NCBI RefSeq assembly: GCF_963678635.1
Contig: NC_087065.1
Location: forward strand, 56,200,397-56,264,396
Direction of reading: 5' to 3'
DNA: 64,000 nt
From: Symsagittifera roscoffensis
Lineage: Eukaryota > Xenacoelomorpha > Acoela > Convolutidae
Made by a program: the position numbers and the translations under genes
The notes under the pieces: generated by a model
Told to the model about the DNA's origin: nothing
The model's database searches: none
Seen by the model: only the letters and a program-made list of their open reading frames with translations
Shown here: positions 54,839-64,000 of the stretch, in pieces
Position numbering within the stretch: the first letter of the stretch is position 1
Layout: every line of letters starts with the position of its first letter

Positions 54839-56385
54839 TGTAACAGTCGCCTACTTAAATCACATATGAGGTTTAAGAAAAATAGGCCCTATAATCATTG
54901 GCTCAAGAGTCAGGGACACTATCTCTTGTGTTTTTCTACCTCAAGCGGTCGGAGCCAATTCGGTTCACTTGCGAGATGAGACTAAAACCCGCATTACAGC
55001 TTAAAGGCCACTACCAAAATAACACCCCACTCTAGAAAATAAGCACTCTAGAAAAATTGGAAATTTTTTCAGTTGTCGCAATAAACTTGAGCATGACCTG
55101 CTCACTTCGAATTTTTGAAAAATTGCATTTCACCCAAAATTAAGACTGAACGTTTTCTCACGGTCAAACTTCCAAATATGACCGAATGGCACAATTTAAA
55201 AATTCACATGTCAGTCAAAATTGAACTCTACAGTCAAATCTGATCTCACTCCGTTCAATTGATTAGTTAATACTGTTAATTTTTTGAAACAGCCAATTCT
55301 GTCACCAAAATGCTTCAAATAAAAATTCGTTTCTGCCATGCATTTCAGGCCATTCTGGTCAATTGTCACAAGATAGTGTGTGTTTGATCCATTCTAGATG
55401 GATTACTTAAAGTTTACCCTATCTCAACATAATCGGAAAAATGAACAGTCGAGTGAAAAATTTTTGTACTTGAGTCGAGCTCAAGAGGATTGATGGTACT
55501 CAAAAATTTTATTAGAATCGGGAAAACTTGGACCGTGAGTTCAGTTGAATGGGAAGCTTCCATAATCAACTAGGATGGTGTTTCAATTGAACTTCCTTCT
55601 TTTTCAAAAATCTGAAGAAACCAATATCTTCCTTAGAATGACGTTTTCAGTAATGACAATCAGGAGTCATCTCATCACAAATTCTAGTCAAAACCCTTAG
55701 AGTTTATTAGATGTGGAATTGATAATGATAAAAAAAAGAGATGATCAGTGTTGATTTGCTTAAAATTAAACTCCTTAAGGGTTCTGTTTCTTGAATAAGA
55801 ACACACAACCTGACGATATATATTGTGTTACGAAAAAAAAAATTTCATCAAAAATTATTTTGTCATTTTGTTTTTGCGTGCCGAATACGCAAGCGGTGTT
55901 AGCAATCGGTATTGCCAGGAAGCATCTCTGTTCTAGAAAGCTGCCTGACTTGAATTCCTCTTTACATATGCTTAGCTTCTGAAAATTCTTGTTCAAAAAA
56001 AAAATCTTAACTGGGGGCCGCCGCGCCCTGATTCTCAAAAACTAGCTATGAAAAAAATATCCAACATCTACTTAGTCTCTATACTTATCGTTTTACGCGC
56101 TTTCGCTTTAGCGGCAGCCGGAACAGGGTTACAAAACGACCCCGCACTAGTCCAACGTCCCCGCACTATACTCAGGTTGCAAGGGATTCTACTATTGTTA
56201 CATCTCATAAGAAATGCTTACCAATAGCCAATTGAAATGGCATCAAACCGTCTGGTCGCTTTTAAATGGTCCTGTGTCGTGGCTGTAAGACGAAAGGATT
56301 GTTAAAAGAAGATATTTATGCTCCATAAAAAATTTCAAAATTAAATGCCTAAAGAATCTCCCTGCACTTTTCAGGCGAGAAAGGC
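54839..56385 (-). repeat. LTR-side DNA of element 2, outer edge not defined
   Basis: The inner LTR end is TGTTACA on the minus strand (54,839-54,845). The rest does not resemble the element 1 LTR. Positions 55,205-55,480 recur at 58,330-58,606, and 55,097-55,848 recur at 61,283-62,040. With no 3' partner the outer LTR boundary cannot be fixed. The tail (55,850-56,385) has no second copy in the window and no gene. Confidence 0.5.
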
Positions 56386-58329
56386 CATGCGATACAATCT
56401 TCGGTAACGTCTTTTCAACATAAGTATTTATGCTGTTCGCAAAATTTAGAGCGTAATCGAAGTCCTATTGCTTTTCTGAAGTGCCCGTTTTAAATTTTTG
56501 ACCGCAGTTTTTTGCACGGGATCACGTTCAACTCTTGGATCCAAAGCTATCTTGGAACGCCTTGAATATTTTTATGTCTGTTGGTTCGAGTCTTAAATTC
56601 AAGACTGCAGCTTCGCTATCAAAAGTTGGCTCAGCCCACTTTCCTTGGGTGAATTTTTCAGGAGCATTTCATTTTTTCCAATTTCAAAACACTGCTTAAG
56701 CGCATCATAATATGTTCCATCAACAGAAACAAGCCACAAATTCGATCGTTACGATCCTATTTTTTCTCGCATGAAACTCAATACGAAGACTCAGAGGCGA
56801 GGCGGTGACTCGTTAGAGCAGTGCAAGCTGGCATACAGAAAAGTGGTGTAGGAATATAAAATGCGAGTAGTATTAATAGTATTACTAATTTTGTTATACC
56901 CCTCCGGGTCCGTTCAATATCCGATTTAAGGTGCTTGACTCGGAAATTCGCAACTCGGCGGAGGGTCACTACAGTGCAGTCACTGTCGAGCCACCCACAG
57001 ATTGATATCGTACTTTCTGTACAAATAGAGATACAAAACTTGTTAACGATACTCACCAGTCGATTGTTGTTGTCCTTGAGACCCTTGCTGCTGCTCCTTG
57101 CACTACTTGCCGGGCCAATCGTCCGCTCTAAATCCTTGACCTGACCCTTCCGGATTGAGCGCAAATTAGCATTAAAGTGCTTCAAAACTCAACCAATCCT
57201 ACAATACAGGCACCAAAAACAGGCCAAAATTTTGATCGTTACGATCCTGTTTGATATAAATGCTTGTAAAAATATTACATCTAACATTAACAACTAAGAA
57301 GGTCGGATCACATTTTGTCTGGGGTGATGATTTTTAGGTATTTTTTTATGATATTTTTTTCTGTTCTTCTTTATGTTTTTGGTTTGTTCTTAGGTTTTAT
57401 ACTACTTTATGTTTAGTTTCTCGATATCGTTGAGTGTTTATGGTAATACACTGCTCAGTAGACGACGGGACAGCCGATCCTCTCACCCTTCACAATAGGT
57501 GAATTTTCGGTCCTAACTAGAATAAAATACTCTTTCTGGGAATCTGGAAAACTTGCGCGTTCCGAACCACCCTTCCAGCTTTTAGTTAAGGGCCTAATTT
57601 AGAGCATCCGCTGGTCATGATACTAAAAAAAGGGTCTGCCGATCATGATGCTGAAAAAATTACCTCCAAGAGTGCCCAGAACACCCATGCTTTTGACCGT
57701 CTCCACCAAAGCTAGTTCAATGTGTGGTCCATTGAACTACTCGGGTCATTACTTTTTAAGGTTGTCGGCCAAACCAAGCAAACTAACTAAGTTTCATGCA
57801 AAAATAGTGAGCTCATGGCTGGATCTCAATATCCCCAGACCACGGGGTCACTCATAAGAACAGGGCTATTACTTATTTAACATAATACTTTTGTTTTTGT
57901 TCAGTAGATAAAAATCCTCTTATCCACCGGAGATGGATCAACTTTTTCCCTCAACTCCTAGCTTCTCATTATCTGAAAACGGAACTAATGTTACTTAATT
58001 CAATTCAGGACATCTCAGGGAAATAAAAGATGAAGTTAGCCTTTTCCCAAGACCCTTCCGGATTCTTGAATCAGGCCGAAGAGCTATCTTTTTGACGACC
58101 AGGAAGGGTAGCAAAATCTTCCGTAACTGTTGCTCCGTAACGGTTGTAGCTGCCGAATCATTACAATTTACAATGGTTTTCCGCTAATATCTTCGAGAAT
58201 GATTTCTTTCATCCCTCTTGATAGTCGCACGTCTGTGTTATATCAGCGAAAATGGTTGTTCTTATTTTTGCGGTTTTTCAGTATTCGCGAAAAGTAAAAC
58301 TGTCACGTGTCTTTACAAACAAACGAATT
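56386..58329 (-). repeat. Leader plus LTR relic of the element-1 family, unit A
   Basis: On the minus strand, 58,150-57,690 resembles the element 1 LTR (tagtgagctcatggctgg, ccccagaccacggggtc). Positions 57,690-57,660 hold a PBS-like tgggcactcttggaggt. Positions 57,640-56,720 resemble the element 1 leader (ccgaaaattcac, gatcgttacgatcctg). It also holds the acccttccggattc...ccaggaagggt pair at 58,071-58,130. No coding part follows. Confidence 0.75.
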
Positions 58330-58655
58330 TTCAAAATCTCTAATGTCAGTCAAAACTGATCTCTACAGTCAAATCTGACCTCAAATCGTTCAATTGATTA
58401 GTTAATACCGTTATTTTTTTGAAACAGCCACTTCTCTCACCAAAATGCTTCAAATAAAAATTCGTTTCTGCCATGCATTTCAGGCCATTCTGGTCAAAAG
58501 TCACAAGATAGTGTGTGTTTGCTCCACTTTAGATGGATTAACTTAAAGTTTACCCTATCTCAACATAATCGGAAAACTGAACAGTCGAGTGAAAAATTAC
58601 TGTACTCGTTATCTCCTCCTTCTTTCTTGGCTTCATTCCGACCATTCCGGCTTCA
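58330..58655. other. Duplication junction with inserted gag scrap
   Basis: Positions 58,330-58,606 copy 55,205-55,480. Then 58,607-58,646 is a 40-bp scrap matching gag at about 52,138-52,178 and 59,233-59,273 (cgttatctcctccttctttc), followed by nine bases and the start of unit B at 58,656 (equivalent to 51,561). Confidence 0.75.
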
Positions 58656-61600
58656 TCCGTTGCGGTTCTACAAAGTCGACTCGAGTTTTCCGTGGTTTGT
58701 CTGCCACTAATTTATCTTGTGCTATAGTGTTTCTCGAGAGTGCATCCAGTTTGGACGGACTGTATGGCACAAGAACTTTCAGCTTGATCCTTGCTCATCG
58801 TATCCATTCTGGTCTCTAGATTCCACAACTTCTAATTCACGGTGTCATACCGTTTCTTCTTTTCTTCCATATCCTTCTTGATCTGTTTCTCTCGCTCTTT
58901 GTCGGTAGCCTCTACCTTGTCCGACATTGGCTGTAGCTTTTATTCCGTGGCCCTTGCTAAGACGTAGTAGTTATCCAGGTTCTCGTTTTTGTTGTGTTTT
59001 ATTTCCTTTTCAGCTTTTGGCTGTCCTCCTCACTGCACTTCAATTTTTTGTCTATTTCACTCAATTTTGTCATTAAGTCTCCCAGCTTTACTGAAGCTGT
59101 TTTCGTTCCATCAACTCGTTCATCTTGGCTAACTGCTAACTGTTGCTTCTAGCGTGGCTTCCTCTTTATCCTTCCTGGTTTCCGTCGTTGTCGTCGAAAC
59201 TGTCCCAAAGCTTTTGCTTTTCCCGGTCCAGTCGTTATCTCCTCCTTCTTTCCTGGCTTCATTCCGACCATCGCAGCAATCCTCTCGGTAAACGACGTTC
59301 TCTTCGTTTGTGAGTCGTCTTTTATCGTCTCTGGTGTGTTGGTCACCTCGTCTCCATGGCCTATTGGTGAGAACTCTACAGTGTCCTTTTCCTGTTCTTC
59401 TATTTTTGGCATCGGTGTTGACTCAGCTTCCTTCCGTTGAATTCTATCTATACTTTGATCTGGTGTTTCTAGTTCAGTCTCTTTTGCTGGTATGCTTTGT
59501 TCTTCCATTATTCGTTCGCCTTTTGTTCCTTGTTGCTTCTTGTGCTGACCATATTCACTGAAATATTCTCCCTCATACTCTCGGATTTATTGGTGTCGGT
59601 TTCTTTTGCGTTACGGTCTGGTTTTGCTTAAATCCTGTTCCTTTTCTTTCAGTTATCGATATCCTATTTCGCTTCATGATTTTTATATATACAATTTTTT
59701 CTATCTACAATTTCAATATATACAAGTCCCTACTGTAAAATCTGATTGAAATTATAAGAAAGTTCCCTAATGTATTAAAAATTAAAACCAGTCGAATTAG
59801 TCTAAATCAGTTTTGAGTCTAAATCAGTTTCAGGCCTTAGGACCCTTCGTTCTAGTTTCGGAATGTTTTAATACTGTCCCAAGATTCCTTGACCCTCCTA
59901 GGACCCTTCGCTCAAGTTTTGGGATACTTCGATGGGGTCTTGGTACACTTTGGTTTGGTCCTAGTACTTTTATGTACCCTCCTAGGACCCTTAGTGTTCT
60001 TTTGGGAAACTTCGTTACTGACCCAGGACTTTTCTGAACCCTCCTAGGACCCTTCGCTCAGGTGTTGGTACACTTCGTTGCTGTCCCAGGACTTTTCTGA
60101 GCACTCCTAGGACCCTTCGCTCAGGTGTTAGTATACTTCGTCGCTGTCCCAGAACTTTTCTGAACCCTCCTAGGACCCCTCGCTCAAGTGTTGGTACACT
60201 TTGTTGCTGTCCCATGACTTTTCTGAGCCCTACTAGGACCCTTCGCTCAGGTGTTAGTATTCTTCGTCGCTGTCCCAGGACTTTTCTGAACCCTCCTAGG
60301 ACCCTTCGCTCAAGTGTTGGTACAATTTGTTGCTGTCCCATGAGTTTTCTGAACCCTCCTAGGACCCTTCGTCCAAGTGGTGGCTTATTTCGTTCCTGTC
60401 CCAGGACTTTTCTGAACCCTCCTAGAACCCGTCGCTCAAGTGTTGGCTTAGATCACTATCCCATGACTGCCGACAAGACTCTTGTACTTCTTCCTACCTT
60501 GTAGCTCAAGCGTTTCTTCGCCTGATTGAAGAATTCCCCTGTGCCTTATGTCAAATATTGGGATATCTGATCCACTATCCCAGTAACATCTCTAGAGCTC
60601 TAGTATAAAAAAAATCCCCAAAAACCCAATTCTGTTCACCAAAATTTTCTTTACTGAGTCTCCTAAAATTACCTTCCTCGTTTCAATTCGATGAATGTCG
60701 AAATACGACTGGTTTAATAGTCTTTAACTTTAGCCAATTTGCTAAAATTCTCTGAAATCTGGCCCAAAAACGTAAAAACTTTGAAAATTCTAATAAAATT
60801 TTAAAAATTACAAAAAACAGGAAGGTAAGTAAACCAAAAATTCATTGGAACCTATGCTGTTTTTCGTAAAAAATGTCTGGTACCTGAATTGCACGCGCTT
60901 TTCCTCCCCCTACTAGCGGTCTTGTGGGGTGTTCTCCTTTTGGAATCCAAAAACTGTCTATTTCCGATCCCGCCACCAGATCCGACCAAGTTACCTACCC
61001 TAATTCGACCTTAAATTTGGATCTCCTAGAGTTGCCCCTTCTAACCTCCCCCCTATTTAACCCCCATTTAAGCGGAAAATTACCCTTAAGCGTAATGGGT
61101 GCTAAATCTCTCAAAAAAAGTCCGTAGAACCAATTTCCAAGCTCTGCTCAAGTAAAAACGTTTCCTCAAAACAGTGGGTATCCACTTATCCAATTTTACA
61201 CCTATTTCCTATTATGTAACAAGGATTTTAACGATACCCGGTTGAACAAAGAGAATATCTTTGAGTACCTTCCTCCGTTCACTGACCTGCTCACTTCGAA
61301 TTTTTGAAAAATTGCATTTCACCCAAAATTAAGACTAAACGTTTTCTCAAGGTCAAACTTCCAAATATGACCGAATGGCACAATTCAAAAACTCACATGT
61401 CAGTCAAAATTGAACTCTACAGTCAAATCTGATCTCACTCCGTTCAATTGATTAGTTAATTCTGTTAATGTTTTGAAACAGCCAATTCTGTCACCAAAAT
61501 GCTTCAAATAAAAATTCGTTTCTGCCATGCATTTCAGGCCATTCTGGTCAATTGTCACAAGATAGTGTGTGTTTGATCCATTTTAGATGGATTACTTAAA

Positions 61601-62040
61601 GTTTACCCTATCTCAACATAATCGGAAAAATGAACAGTCGAGTGAAAAATTACTGTACTTGAGTCGAGCTCAAGAGGATTGATGGTACTCAAAAATTTTG
61701 TTAGAATCGGGAAAATTTGAACCGTAAGTTAAGTTGAATGGGAAGCTTCCATAATCAAGTAGGATGGTGTTTTACTTGAACTTCCTGCTTTTTCGAAAAT
61801 CTGAAGAAAACATTTCAAACCAATATCTTCTTTAGAATGACGTTTTGAGTAATGACAGTCAGGAGTCACCTCATCACAAATTCTAGTCAAAACCCTTGAA
61901 GTTCTCTAGATGTGGAAAGAATAATGATAAAAAAAAAGATGATTAGTATTGATTTGCTTAAAATTAAACTCCTTAAGGGTTCTGTTTCTTGAATAAGAAC
62001 AGACAACTTGACGATATATATTGTGTTACGAAAAAAAAAA
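58656..62040 (-). repeat. Unit B: second copy of element 2 gag/leader/LTR-side
   Basis: Positions 58,656-61,279 copy 51,561-54,184 with very few differences, including gag (59,149-59,508) and the 63-bp minisatellite (about 59,976-60,481). At 61,279 the copy jumps to DNA equivalent to 55,094, so the PBS and LTR end are deleted. It then copies 55,097-55,848. Confidence 0.9.
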
Positions 62041-64000
62041 TTGACCATGCGATACAATCTTCGGTAACGTCTTTTCAACATAAGTATTTATGCTGTTCGC
62101 AAATTTTAGAGCGTAATCGAAGTCCTATTGCTTTTCTGAAGTGCCCGTTTTAAATTTTTGACCGCAGTTTTTTGCACGGGATGACGTTCAACTCTTGGAT
62201 CCAAAGCTATCTTGGAACGCCTTGAATATTTTTATGTCTGTTGGTTCGAGTCTTAAATTCAAGACTGCAGCTTCGCTATCAAAAGTTGGCTCAGCCCACT
62301 TTCCTTGGGTGAATTTTTCAGGAGCAGTTCATTTTTTCCAATTTCAAAACACAGCTTAAGCGCATCATAATATGTTCCATCAACAGAAACAAGCCACAAA
62401 TTCGATCGTTACGATCCTATTTTTTCTCGCATGAAACTCAATACGAAGACTCAGAGGCGAGGCGGTGACTCGTTAGAGCAGTGCAAGCTGGCAGACAGAA
62501 AAATGGTGTAGGAATATAAAATACGATTAGTATTAATAAAATTACTAATTTTGTTATACCCCTCCGGTCCGTTCAATATCCAATTTAAGGTGCTTGACTC
62601 GGAAATTCGCAACTCGGCGGAGGGTCACTACAGTGCAGTCACTGTTGAGCCACCCACAGATTGATATCGTACTTTCTATACAAATAGAGATACAAAACTT
62701 GTTAACGATACTCACCAGTCGATTGTTGTTGTCCTTGAGACCCTTGCTGCTGCTCCTTGCACTGCTTGCCGGGCCAATCTTCCGCTCTAAATCCTTGACC
62801 TGACCCTTCCAGATTGAGCGCAAATTAGCATTAACGTGCTTCAAAACTCAACCAATCCTACAATACAGGCACCAAAAACAGGCCAAAATTTTGATCGTTA
62901 CGATCCTGTTTGATATAAATGCTGGTAAAAACAATACATCTAACATTAACAACTAAGAAGGTCGGATCACATTTCGTCTGGGGTGATGATTTTTAGGTAT
63001 TTTTTATGATTTTTTTCTGTTCTTCTTTATGTTTTTGGTTTGTTCTTAGGTTTTATACTACTTTTTGTTTGGTTTCTCGATATCGTTGAGTGTTTTTGGT
63101 AATACACTGCTCAGTAGACGACGGGACAGCCGATCCTCTCACCCTTCACAATAGGTGAATTTTCGGTCCTAACTAGAATAAAATACTCTTTTTGGGAATC
63201 TGGAAAACTTGCGCGTTCCAAACCACCCTTCCAGCTTTTAGTTAAGGGCCTAATTTAGAGCATCCGCTGGTCATGATACTAAAAAAAGGGTCTGCCGATC
63301 ATGATGCTGAAAAAAATACCTCCAAGAGTGCCCAGAACACCCATGCTTTTGACCGTCTCCACCAAAGCTAGTTCAATGTGTGGTCCATTGAACTACTCGG
63401 GTCATTACTTTTTAAGGTTATCGGCCAAACCAAGCAAATTAACTAAATTACATGCAAAAATAGTGAGCTCATGGCTGGATCTCAATATCCCCAGACCACG
63501 GGGTCACTCGTAAGAACAGGGCTACTACTTAATTAACATAATACTTTTGTTTTTGTTCAGTAGATAAAAATCCTCTTATCCACCGGAGATGGATCAACTT
63601 TTTCCCTCAACTCCTAGCTTCTCATTATCTGAAAACGGAATTAATGTGACTTAATTCAATTCAGGACATCTCAGGGAAAAAAAAGATGAAGTCAGTCTTT
63701 TCCCAAGACCCTTCCGGATTCTTGAATCAGGCCGAAGAGCTATCTTTTTGACGACCAGGAAGGGTAGCAAAATCTTCCGTAAATGTTGCTCCGTAACGGT
63801 TGTAGCTGCCGAATCATTACAATTTACAATGGTTTTCCGCTAATATCTTTGAGAATGATTCCTTTCATCCCTCTTGATATTCGCACGTCTGTGTTATATC
63901 AGCGAAAATCGTTGTTCTTATTTTTGCGGTTTTTCAGTATTCGCGAAAAGTAAAACTGTCACGTGTCTTTACAAACAAACGAATTTTCAAAATCTCTAAT
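62041..64000 (-). repeat. Unit B: leader plus LTR relic, runs off window
   Basis: Copies 56,386-58,345 of unit A (the second deletion in B removes the equivalent of 55,850-56,385). The last bases of the window, acgaattttcaaaatctctaat, match 58,324-58,345, just after the point where the junction segment begins in unit A. Small indels separate the copies. Confidence 0.85.

Overview
This is AT-rich, intron-containing nuclear DNA from an animal. The species cannot be named from the sequence. Two single-copy animal gene families are present, VPS51 and FITM. Splice acceptors are mostly of the ...TTTCAG type, and most of the rest is retroelement DNA. Nothing bacterial or viral-genomic was seen.

Region 1 (1-17,200) is the host-gene end. 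All recognised host genes are on the minus strand. VPS51 (GARP/EARP tethering subunit) occupies 1-4759 in at least seven exons, and its 3' end lies off the window. An intronless FITM gene (ER lipid-droplet/acyl-CoA diphosphatase family) ends 239 bp upstream of it. A second FITM gene lies at 16,510-17,163. Between the two are a 1.2-kb imperfect palindrome with two shorter perfect palindromes, tRNA-derived SINE debris, an orphan exon, a decayed CR1/L2-like LINE and a roughly 165-bp satellite array. The simplest history is a tandem FITM pair pushed apart by repeats.

Region 2 (17,360-44,632) is dominated by one plus-strand Ty3/gypsy-type element of about 25.7 kb. Direct repeats of about 0.92 kb (18,957-19,878 and 43,717-44,632) bound it like LTRs. 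Inside, in order, are a PBS, a 2.8-kb leader full of CCTTCCGG/CCGGAAGG motifs, gag with two zinc knuckles, protease, RT, RNase H, a 480-residue acidic linker, integrase and a TARG1-like macro domain at the C-terminus of Pol. After a spacer with a good splice acceptor comes a second coding block of 9.6 kb (ORF3) with one clear and one probable SGNH-hydrolase domain. All frames carry stops and frameshifts, so this copy is dead, but the architecture is unusual and is the main find in the window.

Region 3 (44,633-64,000) is a related element on the minus strand. It begins inside its own macro domain, exactly where the right LTR of element 1 stops, and runs back through integrase, RNase H, RT, protease and gag to a 63-bp minisatellite leader, a PBS identical in its core to that of element 1, and an unrelated LTR end. 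Its gag/leader half (from 51,561) plus flanking LTR-like DNA recurs as a tandem duplication with a 7,095-bp offset (from 58,656). The window's last bases match the position just before the next expected junction, so the array probably continues.
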